DNA of 13,217 nucleotides from Comamonadaceae bacterium (GTDB taxonomy: Bacteria > Pseudomonadota > Gammaproteobacteria > Burkholderiales > Burkholderiaceae_C), in the NCBI GenBank assembly GCA_947454695.1, contig CANGMW010000040.1, positions 1 through 13,217 of the forward strand. The letters run 5' to 3'. Within the stretch, counting starts at the first letter, position 1; each line of letters opens with the position of its first letter. Below the pieces are notes generated by a model. It had not been told where the DNA came from and did no database searches. It saw nothing but the letters and a program-made list of their open reading frames with translations. A program made the position numbers and the translations under genes. This document shows positions 1 through 7,380 of this stretch, piece by piece.

Positions 1-191
1 AATTGCAGTTTCTCGATGTCTATCCCGGCGGGGACTACCTACCACTTGCGCACATGGGAAATTTAGGGCACCGCATCATGGCGTTTGAAGTGGCGACCGC
101 TTTTGAACGCTGGCATTCCTCCTCGCATCCCCTGACTCAGTTTGTATTTCACACACGTCACCCAGACCTTCTCTTGCCTGGCAGCGATTGA
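1..191 (+). CDS. 3' end of an unidentified gene (partial)
   Basis: An open frame enters from the left edge and ends with TGA at 189-191, giving the last 63 or so residues of a protein. The visible part contains a stretch reading YPGGDYLPLAHMGNLGHR, then a segment rich in His, Trp and Phe, and ends LLLPGSD. I do not recognise the family. The AHMG stretch could be a C-terminal active-site histidine region as in some hydrolases, but this is only a guess. There is no convincing start inside the window, so the frame most likely continues upstream. Codon use is ordinary and there is no competing long frame on the other strand. It is followed by an AT-rich gap and then the c-di-GMP gene on the same strand. 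Confidence 0.55.
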   Translation, partial: LQFLDVYPGGDYLPLAHMGNLGHRIMAFEVATAFERWHSSSHPLTQFVFHTRHPDLLLPGSD

Positions 192-256
192 AAATAATTA
201 AATCATTTATAAGATTTAAATTAATCTGCAATCAAGCGTACCGAACTGAACCACAC
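192..256 (+). promoter_or_regulatory. AT-rich intergenic stretch, possible promoter of the GGDEF/EAL gene
   Basis: These 65 bases between the upstream stop and the chosen ATG are much richer in A and T than their flanks. A TTGAAA hexamer at 188-193 resembles a sigma70 -35 box, and TATAAG at 208-213 resembles a -10 box. The 14-nt spacer between them is shorter than the usual 16-18, so the pairing is weak. No clear Shine-Dalgarno sequence precedes the ATG at 257. The stretch plausibly holds the promoter of the downstream gene, but exact boxes cannot be assigned. Confidence 0.3.
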
Positions 257-3244
257 ATGAAAACCCGTTTGAAACAAAGCACATTCGGTTTTTTTACCAT
301 GTCGATGAAACGCTTGAAATGCCAAGCTTTCGCCAGTCTCTCAAGCTTGGTTATTCCGACGGTACTGATCAGCGCCACCTTGCTCTCTCTGTTTTTTTGG
401 GCTGACGACTCCGCAGCCGTTCCGCAAATTCAGCTTACTTTGCGCGTATTGCCAGAAGTGCAGAGCAATTTATCACTTCAAGTTGCAAAAAATTTACTTG
501 AAAGACAACCACTCACCCTACAACACGAGACCAACTTATCGGAAACTCCAATCTGGTTTCAAATCAATGTACCGCCCCACACGGTGGTTCCTAAGCTCAT
601 AGAGTTGCCCTCTAGGCATCTTCTGCAACTGTCCTGTTGGGATGGTCAGTCGCAGACTTTGATCGGCCAATTGATTGAAGGCGAAGCCCTTGGCGGACTT
701 ATTCCCGTTAAAGCTGGATATGCGCTCACTGCACAACGGCCTGAACAGGCTTTTGTATGCACCGCAAGATTCCAGGGACCAGCCAAACTGACCGCTTTTT
801 TATGGTCAGATCAAGCTCTTAATCAATCATCAGACGAGTTTCAAAGAAAAACAGGGTTGCTTGATGGCGGAATGATGGTCATGGCGCTATTCGCCTTAAT
901 TGCGGCCTTATTCAATCGACAATCGGTGTACGTTATCTTCGCAACGTGGGTATTTCTTTCCTTACGTATCAGTGCCACAGCCTGCGGCTGGGACACGCAA
1001 TGGTTTCACTTTGAAATACCTCAAGCCTGGCTCCCTTGGGTTCGCTCCGTCACTCGAGCCATGTGGGCGATCTTGACCGTCACCCTTTTTAAGTCACTGT
1101 TTAGACGTGAACTCAGAGAAATTTACTCTGCTGGACTACTTAACATCACAGAGTGGCTTTGCCTTGTGCTGTTAGCCGCATCATTCATACAGAGTCGGGC
1201 AAGCTTTTTAGTTTCGATGTGGTGGATAGGCGGATTCGCACTGCTGTGCTTACTGGTTTGCTTAGTCGAAATTGTCTATAGATTCAGAACACGCGTTTCT
1301 TTACTTTACGCTGCCTCGTTGACGGTCACCTTGCTGTCGAGCCTTTCTGAAATTTGGTCGGTCTCCATTGGCATTAATCCACTGATTGACTTCCTCAACA
1401 CAGTAACGGCATCGGCCTCTGCCTGTTTATTAGCAGCATTAGCAATTGCTGATCAACTGCGTCAGGAACACCTGCAAAAAATTGATGCACAAGTTCAACT
1501 TCGGCATACTTACGAGGCGATCCCAATCGGGCTGTTCACGCTCGATTTAAACGGTTCATTTCTCAAGGTCAATCCCATCATGCTTTCCATGCTGGGAATT
1601 GCCAAGTTCACGCCAAATAAATTCTCATGGGATACGCACTTTAAAAATGAATCATGGTCGGTGATTCAACAACTTTTAACTACGGAAAATGAATGTGAGC
1701 TCGAGGTTGATGGAAGTCCGAACTCATACATAGGAGAATCCAAGCGATACCTTCTTAAGGCGACTTTGGCCAACGGAAAAATTGAAGGCTCTTTGCAGGA
1801 CATCACAGAAAAATCGAATTTTTTGGATGAACTTAAATTTTTAGCCAACCATGACTCCGTGACAAACACATTGAATCGTCATGGTCTTGAAATTGCTTTT
1901 AACGAAGCGATTTCCCAAAAACGCCAAGGTCAATCGTTTGCATTGGGTTATCTCGACTTGGATCGCTTGAAATTAATCAACGAGCTGTATGGGCCGATCT
2001 ATGGCGACGCAGTTCTTAAACAAGCCTGCGAAAGCATCAAGTCAAGCCTTTCCAGCGGCATGCGATTGAGCCGAATTGGTGGAGATGCTTTTGTCATCTT
2101 GATGCCCGACATGAAAATTAAGCATGCGGTGTTGTTTTGCGAGGAAATGCTGGACAACATTCAAAATTCGCCTTGCCTGATTAATGGCAAATCATTTCAA
2201 CTTCGAGCTTTTTTGGGTTTGATGGAGGTGTCTGAGGACGCTCAGTTAATCGACACCATGACAAAAGCCAGTCATGCCTGTCGCGAAGCCAAGTTTGGCT
2301 CGATGAAAGCGGTGGTTTCATACTCACTTGATGACGTCAAACATCAAGACTACGGGGTTAATTTCAATGCATTGGATCGAATCGCAAGCACCAATTTCTT
2401 AGATGGGCTTTTTTTCGAAATGCAGCCCATCTTATCGTTGCAGAACCCTCACGATTCGCTCAACTTAGAAGTGCTTTTAAGGATGCGTGACGCTACCGGA
2501 AGGCTCATTCCCATCAACCGCGTCATTGCCGCCGGCGAGCAAAGTGGTCGTATCGCCTTGATCGACTGCTGGGTACTGAGCAACGCTTTGACTTGGATTG
2601 AAAATCATTTGGAGAAACTGGGGCGCATGCAGTTTGTATGCGTGAACTTAAGCGGTTCGTCGCTGAATGATGAAGACTTAGTTCAAAAGCTCATTGACAT
2701 TCTTCAAATGCACCGGTCTGTCACCAAATTCATCTGCATCGAAATAACCGAAAGTGTGGCATTGCGAGACTTAGAAAAAACCCGGAATTTTGTTACCCGA
2801 GTCAGGGCGATGGACGTTCGGGTCGCGCTGGATGATTTTGGTGCAGGCTACACCTCGTTTTCTTACCTGCAGGCTTTGTCGGCTGATATTTTAAAAATTG
2901 ATGGCAGCTTTGTGGTCAGCATGTCGCAGCACGCCGCTAATGTCGCTATTGTTGAAGCCATCGTCACACTGGCTAAAAGCTTGGGCATGACCACCATTGC
3001 GGAATGGGCAGAAGACGTCAACACGGTGCAGGCCTTAGCAAAACTTGGCGTTGACCATGTTCAAGGCTATGTGGTGGCCAGTCCCATGTCACCTGATCTC
3101 ATCTTGAGCTCAGTCTCTAGCGCCGACTTCATCACCAACCAAACGCTTCTTAATCAACTCACGCAAATCGCACAAGTCAGCATGGGTTCGCATGAAGACT
3201 TGGACGCTTTGCCCCCCTCGCCAATGCACCATAAAGCCCGCTAG
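257..3244 (+). CDS. 7TM-PAS-GGDEF-EAL membrane protein, predicted c-di-GMP phosphodiesterase
   Basis: About 995 aa from ATG 257. Visible order: signal anchor (about residues 28-49), periplasmic domain (50-200), seven hydrophobic helices (206-397) resembling a 7TMR-DISM sensor, a PAS-like domain (413-525), GGDEF (535-690) and EAL (715-970). The GGDEF signature is GGDAF (608-612, nt 2078-2092), with Ala in place of the conserved Glu. The upstream RxxD inhibitory site is absent, although the LDLD and GD elements remain. The EAL domain has EVL (738), N797, E829, DDFGAG (859), K880, E916 and Q936, the expected metal-binding and catalytic set. I infer inner-membrane c-di-GMP hydrolysis controlled by a periplasmic or membrane signal, with the GGDEF domain possibly only binding GTP. 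The frame is open back to a TTG at 188, but that start overlaps the previous stop. ATGs at 299 and 305 are alternatives; none has a good ribosome binding site. The gene is more AT-rich than the cluster to its right. Confidence 0.9.
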   Translation: MKTRLKQSTFGFFTMSMKRLKCQAFASLSSLVIPTVLISATLLSLFFWADDSAAVPQIQLTLRVLPEVQSNLSLQVAKNLLERQPLTLQHETNLSETPIWFQINVPPHTVVPKLIELPSRHLLQLSCWDGQSQTLIGQLIEGEALGGLIPVKAGYALTAQRPEQAFVCTARFQGPAKLTAFLWSDQALNQSSDEFQRKTGLLDGGMMVMALFALIAALFNRQSVYVIFATWVFLSLRISATACGWDTQWFHFEIPQAWLPWVRSVTRAMWAILTVTLFKSLFRRELREIYSAGLLNITEWLCLVLLAASFIQSRASFLVSMWWIGGFALLCLLVCLVEIVYRFRTRVSLLYAASLTVTLLSSLSEIWSVSIGINPLIDFLNTVTASASACLLAALAIADQLRQEHLQKIDAQVQLRHTYEAIPIGLFTLDLNGSFLKVNPIMLSMLGIAKFTPNKFSWDTHFKNESWSVIQQLLTTENECELEVDGSPNSYIGESKRYLLKATLANGKIEGSLQDITEKSNFLDELKFLANHDSVTNTLNRHGLEIAFNEAISQKRQGQSFALGYLDLDRLKLINELYGPIYGDAVLKQACESIKSSLSSGMRLSRIGGDAFVILMPDMKIKHAVLFCEEMLDNIQNSPCLINGKSFQLRAFLGLMEVSEDAQLIDTMTKASHACREAKFGSMKAVVSYSLDDVKHQDYGVNFNALDRIASTNFLDGLFFEMQPILSLQNPHDSLNLEVLLRMRDATGRLIPINRVIAAGEQSGRIALIDCWVLSNALTWIENHLEKLGRMQFVCVNLSGSSLNDEDLVQKLIDILQMHRSVTKFICIEITESVALRDLEKTRNFVTRVRAMDVRVALDDFGAGYTSFSYLQALSADILKIDGSFVVSMSQHAANVAIVEAIVTLAKSLGMTTIAEWAEDVNTVQALAKLGVDHVQGYVVASPMSPDLILSSVSSADFITNQTLLNQLTQIAQVSMGSHEDLDALPPSPMHHKAR

Positions 3245-3260
3245 CGCCAGGCAGTAGAGC

Positions 3261-4166
3261 TTAATCAGCGCGCAAGGCCTTTTTGAGCTCAACACCGAGC
3301 TCGGGCTTATGCACGAAAGGATCCGTTGGATTACGGGCCTGGACGATATCTTCCAATCGAGTTTGAACAGAGCCGATCGACTGCGGGTGGCTGTAGATAT
3401 AAAACTGATTGGCAGCGATGGCGTCAAACACCTTGTGTGCGACTTGCGCAGCCGTCACCTTGCCTGAGCCCACCGCTTTATCGCTCATGGCTTGGCCGAT
3501 CAACTGGCTTCGAGTCGGTTTTTCACTCTTCATCTCTGTAGGCCGGTTGCGGTGGCTTTGGCTGATGCCTGTGGGCACGAAAAACGGGCACAGCACCGAG
3601 GCACTGATCTGATCCGTGACCAAGGCCAAGTCTTGGTAAAGCGTTTCTGACAGAGACACGACGGCATGCTTGGACACGTTGTAGATGCCCATATTGGGAG
3701 GATTGAGCAGACCCGCCATGCTGGCCGTGTTGACAATGTGCCCCTGAAAAGCGGGGTCTTTTTTGGCTGCGGCCAACATCATGGGCGTGAACAAACGCAC
3801 GCCATGCACCACGCCCCACACGTTCACACCGAGCACCCAATCCCAATCTTTAACAGAGTTTTCCCAAATCAACCCACCAGAGCCCACACCTGCATTGTTG
3901 AACACAAAATTTGGCGCACCGAACTTGGCTTGCACTTGGTCGGCCAGGTTTTCCATCGCTGCAGCATCCGAGACATCCACACGAACCGCTAAAACGTCGG
4001 CGCCCAGCGCCCGAATTTCAGCAGCCGCTTTGTCCAAAGCATCTTGCTGGACATCGACCATGACGATGTTCATGCCCTTTTGAGCCGCAATGCGGGCGCA
4101 TTCCAAACCAAAGCCAGATGCTGCACCAGTAAGTACCGCAGTTTTATTTTTAAAGTCAGAGATCAT
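3261..4166 (-). CDS. SDR-family oxidoreductase, NAD-type
   Basis: A 301-aa classical short-chain dehydrogenase/reductase, somewhat longer than the usual 250 aa because of a C-terminal extension. It shows the glycine-rich TGAASGFG motif (13-20), Asp38 at the end of the second strand (favouring NAD over NADP), NNAG (90-93), N115, catalytic S149 and YNVSK with Y162 and K166. It would oxidise or reduce a hydroxyl/keto group in the cytoplasm; the substrate cannot be read from the sequence. AGGA lies 6 nt before the ATG. It is the last gene of the leftward cluster, 30 nt after aidB, and converges on the c-di-GMP gene with a 16-nt gap and no obvious terminator between them. Its setting suggests a hydroxyacyl or alcohol intermediate of acyl catabolism. 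Confidence 0.9.
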   Translation of the reverse strand: MISDFKNKTAVLTGAASGFGLECARIAAQKGMNIVMVDVQQDALDKAAAEIRALGADVLAVRVDVSDAAAMENLADQVQAKFGAPNFVFNNAGVGSGGLIWENSVKDWDWVLGVNVWGVVHGVRLFTPMMLAAAKKDPAFQGHIVNTASMAGLLNPPNMGIYNVSKHAVVSLSETLYQDLALVTDQISASVLCPFFVPTGISQSHRNRPTEMKSEKPTRSQLIGQAMSDKAVGSGKVTAAQVAHKVFDAIAANQFYIYSHPQSIGSVQTRLEDIVQARNPTDPFVHKPELGVELKKALRAD

Positions 4167-4196
4167 GAAGTGTCCTGTTGAAATAAAAAGGAAGAT

Positions 4197-5855
4197 TCAG
4201 CGGGGCATCGCCCGAGTCAGAATGGCATCAAAGTTGGTCGAACTGCTCAAGGTGCCAAAACTGTGGCCCCAGTGTCCGCCCAAGCGCGAGTCGCAAAACG
4301 CCGAAAAAACAGCGCTTGGAGAAGTTTGGTACAGCAAAGCTGCCTGTACCGCTAAGGCCACATCCTGCGCCAGCAAACGGGCCTCCACTTCGTTGGCCAT
4401 GGCCTCCACACGCTGTGGCAAGGCAGACGCCAAACGGTCCAGCGCCGCGTGGGCACCGCGGGCGGGCGACAATTCTTTGGCCAGTGCCGCAGCGGCATCC
4501 GCTTTGCGAAGCGCGCGCAGCAGGTCCAGGGCCATGATGTTGCCGGCCCCTTCCCAGATGGAGTTGAGCGGCATTTCACGGTAGATGCGCGCCATGATGC
4601 CCTCGCCCGCTTCTTCAACATAGCCATTGCCACCCATGCACTCCATCGCCTCCTGGCTGAAATGGCTGCCGCGCTTACATATCCAAAATTTGGCAATCGG
4701 CGTGAGCAGGCGGGCCATCACAGCTTCATGCTCGTCACCCGGGTGGTCAAACGCGCGGGCCAACCGCATCGACAAAGCACAGGCGGCCTCACTCTCCAGC
4801 GCCAAATCGGCCAAGACGTTGCGCATCAAGGGCTGATCAATGAGACGTTTACCAAAGGCCGCGCGTTGTGAGGTGTGGTTCATCGCCAGGCTCAAGGCTT
4901 GCCGCATGAGACCGCTTGTGCCCAAGGCGCAGTCGAGCCGCGTCATGCTGCCCATTTCTAAAATTTGAGGGACACCGCGTCCCTCTTCGCCCACCAGCCA
5001 TGCCGTGGCTTGATCAAATTCAACTTCTGAACTGGCGTTGGCCTTGTTGCCTAATTTGTCTTTGAGTCGTTGGATGTGAAGGCCATTGCGGGTGCCGTCC
5101 GGCAGGATGCGTGGCAAGAACAAGCAACTCAAGCCTGAGGGTGTCTGCGCCAGAATGAGAAAGGCGTCGCACATCGGGGCGGAAAAAAACCATTTATGCC
5201 CTGTGACCTTAAAACGTTCGCCCCAATCATCCGCCCCATCACGAACCGCTTGTGTGGTGTTGGCTCGGACATCGGACCCGCCCTGCTTCTCGGTCATGCC
5301 CATGCCCATGGTCACGCCTGATTTTTCAGAGAAGTGCACAAGCCTAGGGTCATAGATGGGGCTGGTCAGTTTAGGCGCCCAGGCCGCGTAGAGGGCCGAA
5401 TTGCTTTTCAGCGCCGGCATCACGGCGTAGGTCATGGAGATGGGACAGAGCATGGAAGGCTCCAACTCCGTGAACATCATGAAAGCCGCCGCACGGGCCA
5501 CATGGGGAGATTCACGCATCGGGTGCCCGGTGGACGAGGCCGTCCAGGGCGTCCCATGCAAACCGGCTGCCGTGGCCGCTGACATCAGGGCATGGTAGCT
5601 GGAATGAAACTCCACCTCGTCGATGCGGTGACCGAATCGGTCGTGTGTTCGCAACGCGGGTGAATGGGTATTGGCCAGACGTGCATGCGTTTGCATGGTG
5701 GCACTGCCCAAAACCGTCCCCAAGGTTTGCAAATGCGAGGTGTCTAATCCAGGTGCGTTAAATTTCAACGCATCACCCAAGGCCTGGTGGGATTCAAACA
5801 GTCGGTAATCCACCAGCGGTTCAACCTGGTTGAACACTTCATGGGTACGGGTCAT
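4197..5855 (-). CDS. aidB: AidB-type acyl-CoA dehydrogenase
   Basis: 552 aa from ATG 5855. The protein matches the AidB branch closely as I recall E. coli AidB (541 aa): HEVFNQ near the N-terminus, MTEKQGGSD (187-195), KWFFSAP (221-227), LKDKLGNKANAS (264-275) and REMPLNSIWEGAGNI (426-440). E435 sits where acyl-CoA dehydrogenases carry their catalytic base. The FAD-binding fold and the AidB-specific C-terminal region are both present. E. coli AidB belongs to the adaptive response to alkylation damage and binds DNA, with weak dehydrogenase activity. Here the gene lies among acyl-CoA enzymes with no ada or alk genes in view, so a catabolic dehydrogenase role is at least as likely. The frame extends to a TTG at 5900, but AAGGGG placed 8 nt before ATG 5855 and the alignment of the N-terminus favour the shorter form. 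A hairpin precedes it. Confidence 0.88.
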   Translation of the reverse strand: MTRTHEVFNQVEPLVDYRLFESHQALGDALKFNAPGLDTSHLQTLGTVLGSATMQTHARLANTHSPALRTHDRFGHRIDEVEFHSSYHALMSAATAAGLHGTPWTASSTGHPMRESPHVARAAAFMMFTELEPSMLCPISMTYAVMPALKSNSALYAAWAPKLTSPIYDPRLVHFSEKSGVTMGMGMTEKQGGSDVRANTTQAVRDGADDWGERFKVTGHKWFFSAPMCDAFLILAQTPSGLSCLFLPRILPDGTRNGLHIQRLKDKLGNKANASSEVEFDQATAWLVGEEGRGVPQILEMGSMTRLDCALGTSGLMRQALSLAMNHTSQRAAFGKRLIDQPLMRNVLADLALESEAACALSMRLARAFDHPGDEHEAVMARLLTPIAKFWICKRGSHFSQEAMECMGGNGYVEEAGEGIMARIYREMPLNSIWEGAGNIMALDLLRALRKADAAAALAKELSPARGAHAALDRLASALPQRVEAMANEVEARLLAQDVALAVQAALLYQTSPSAVFSAFCDSRLGGHWGHSFGTLSSSTNFDAILTRAMPR

Positions 5856-5860
5856 CTTCA

Positions 5861-5870
5861 ATTCCCCTTG
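5861..5870 (-). promoter_or_regulatory. Shine-Dalgarno site deciding the aidB start
   Basis: On the minus strand this reads CAAGGGGAAT, with the GGGG core 8 nt before the ATG at 5855-5853. It fixes the start at that ATG rather than at the upstream in-frame TTG at 5900, which lies inside the hairpin. Confidence 0.6.
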
Positions 5871-5878
5871 GAAAAGGT

Positions 5879-5909
5879 CCAGCGCGTTTGAAGGCTTCAA
5901 GCGCGCTGG
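5879..5909 (-). terminator. Inverted repeat between the double-bond reductase and aidB, possible terminator or attenuator
   Basis: Positions 5879-5892 pair with 5896-5909 around a 3-nt loop. The outer eight pairs (CCAGCGCG with CGCGCTGG) and the inner five are perfect. The pair 5887/5901 is G-U in plus-strand RNA but a C/A mismatch in minus-strand RNA. In the direction of the cluster the stem is followed by ACC and then four U. This resembles an imperfect intrinsic terminator 8 nt after the stop of the upstream gene. The U-run is short and displaced, so partial termination, attenuation or an RNA-stabilising stem are alternatives. Confidence 0.55.
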
Positions 5910-5916
5910 AAACGAC

Positions 5917-6933
5917 TCAGATCAGCTTGACCAACTGCTTGCCGAAGTTTTTACCCTTGAGCAGACCGAGAAAGGCTTCGGGGGCTGACGCCAGACCTTG
6001 CGCCACCGACTCACGCGGACGCAGCTTGCCAGTGCCCACCAAAGTGCCGAGTTCGTTGAGCGCCTCGGGCCAGACCTCCATGTGCTCGCTCACGATGAAA
6101 CCTTCGACTTTCAAGCGGTTGCTCAAAATCAGCGCCGGATAAGCCATGGGCAGAGGTTGACCATCGTAGCCAGCAATCATGCCGCACACGGCAATGCGTC
6201 CAAACGCGTTCATGCGCAGCATCACCGCATCGAGCACCATGCCGCCGACATTTTCAAAGTAGCCATCGATACCTTTGGGGCAGGCGTCCTTCAGTGACTT
6301 GGACAGCGAGAAGGCATCCTTGTGGAGTTTGTAGTCGATGCAGACATCAAAGCCGAGCTCTTTCACCGCGTAGTCGCACTTGTCAGGACCACCGGCAATA
6401 CCCACCACATGGCATCCGCGCGCCTTGGCCAATGCCGCATAGGCACTGCCCACTGCGCCAGTAGCCGCACTCACCACCACGGTGTCGCCTGCCTTAGGCG
6501 CAATGATTTTGACCAAGCCGTACCAAGCTGTGACGCCAGGCATACCTACCGCACCCAGGTAATGGCTCAAAGGCACATGCGTGGTGTCCACTTTGCGTAA
6601 GGCGCCAAATTGCGAAGCCTCGACCACGGAATACTCCTGCCAGCCGCCCATGCCCACGACCTTGTCGCCGACGCTGAATTTGGGGCTGCGGCTCTCGACC
6701 ACTTCGCCCACCGTGCCACCGATCATCGGCGTGCCCAGGGGGTGCGGATCAGCGTAGCTCTTGGCATCATTCATGCGTCCGCGCATGTAGGGGTCCAAAC
6801 TCAGGAAATGGTGGCGCACCAGCACTTGTCCCTCCTGCAAAGCGGGCACATCGGTGCTAACCAGTTTGAAGTTGCTGGCAGAGGCTTCGCCCTTGGGGCG
6901 GTTATCCAAAAGAACTTGATGGTTGGTTGTCAT
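5917..6933 (-). CDS. NADP-dependent double-bond reductase of the MDR family (CurA / LTB4DH-like)
   Basis: A 338-aa zinc-free medium-chain reductase. Characteristic blocks are SLDPYMRGRM (45-54), GMPGVTAWYGL (130-140), the nucleotide-binding AATGAVGS (156-163) and YFENVGG (225-231), in the order and spacing of the leukotriene B4 12-hydroxydehydrogenase / prostaglandin reductase / CurA group. Members reduce the alpha,beta double bond of enals and enones with NADPH in the cytoplasm. Within this cluster it could saturate an unsaturated acyl or carbonyl intermediate, or detoxify reactive enals; which one is not visible. A GA-rich Shine-Dalgarno (GAGAGAGA) precedes the ATG. It lies 15 nt after the thioesterase, and the hairpin follows its stop. 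Confidence 0.9.
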   Translation of the reverse strand: MTTNHQVLLDNRPKGEASASNFKLVSTDVPALQEGQVLVRHHFLSLDPYMRGRMNDAKSYADPHPLGTPMIGGTVGEVVESRSPKFSVGDKVVGMGGWQEYSVVEASQFGALRKVDTTHVPLSHYLGAVGMPGVTAWYGLVKIIAPKAGDTVVVSAATGAVGSAYAALAKARGCHVVGIAGGPDKCDYAVKELGFDVCIDYKLHKDAFSLSKSLKDACPKGIDGYFENVGGMVLDAVMLRMNAFGRIAVCGMIAGYDGQPLPMAYPALILSNRLKVEGFIVSEHMEVWPEALNELGTLVGTGKLRPRESVAQGLASAPEAFLGLLKGKNFGKQLVKLI

Positions 6934-6948
6934 GGTGTTGTCTCTCTC

Positions 6949-7380
6949 TTAATCGGTTGAAATGCCATTGAAAGGGTTACTGGTCTTAGCCCCTGTGGGC
7001 AGGCGCTTGACGTATTTGAAGGTGCCGGTGGCGTGGGCGCAGAGCTTACCCGCCTCGTCAAAAATGGAAGATTCCGTGAAAGCCATGGTGGCGGTGCGAT
7101 GCAGCAAGCGGCCTTTGGCAGTCAGCGTGCCGCGGGCTGCTTGCATGAAGCTGGTCTTCATCTCGATGGTCACCACGCCCATATCCTGCTCAATGCTGCG
7201 AGCAGCCGTGGCCATGGACACATCCATCAGCGTCATGCTGGCGCCGCCATGCGTCACGCCAAAGGAGTTGAGGTGCTCGGGTTTGGGCGTGTACTCAATC
7301 ACCGACGCACCGCCCTCAAACACCATCAGCTCAAAGCCCAAGTGGTGAACAAATGGAATGTCAACGCCGAAACGCATCAT
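6949..7380 (-). CDS. PaaI-like hotdog-fold acyl-CoA thioesterase
   Basis: 143 aa, the normal size for a single-hotdog thioesterase. The signature region NSFGVTHGGASMTLMD (about 38-53) carries the HGG motif (44-46) and the acidic residue D53 expected of the PaaI/YbgC-like 4HBT family. It should hydrolyse acyl-CoA thioesters in the cytoplasm, releasing CoA from stalled or unusual intermediates. The frame is open for 29 more codons upstream, but those lie over the end of the preceding SDR gene. The ATG at 7380 overlaps that gene's TGA by 4 nt (ATGA) and is followed by a second ATG at 7377; a run of six G lies just upstream. This favours translational coupling with the SDR. Confidence 0.88.
   Translation of the reverse strand: MMRFGVDIPFVHHLGFELMVFEGGASVIEYTPKPEHLNSFGVTHGGASMTLMDVSMATAARSIEQDMGVVTIEMKTSFMQAARGTLTAKGRLLHRTATMAFTESSIFDEAGKLCAHATGTFKYVKRLPTGAKTSNPFNGISTD

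Noticed and set aside
188..256. TTG start at 188 extending the GGDEF/EAL protein by 23 residues
   Set aside because: It overlaps the previous stop, has no ribosome binding site, and the added residues come from AT-rich, promoter-like sequence.
3220..3275. Possible bidirectional terminator between the convergent genes
   Set aside because: Only a short CGCTAGCG palindrome is present, without a stable stem or T-run.
5856..5900. TTG start at 5900 for aidB
   Set aside because: It lies inside the hairpin, whereas ATG 5855 has a good Shine-Dalgarno and aligns with the AidB N-terminus.
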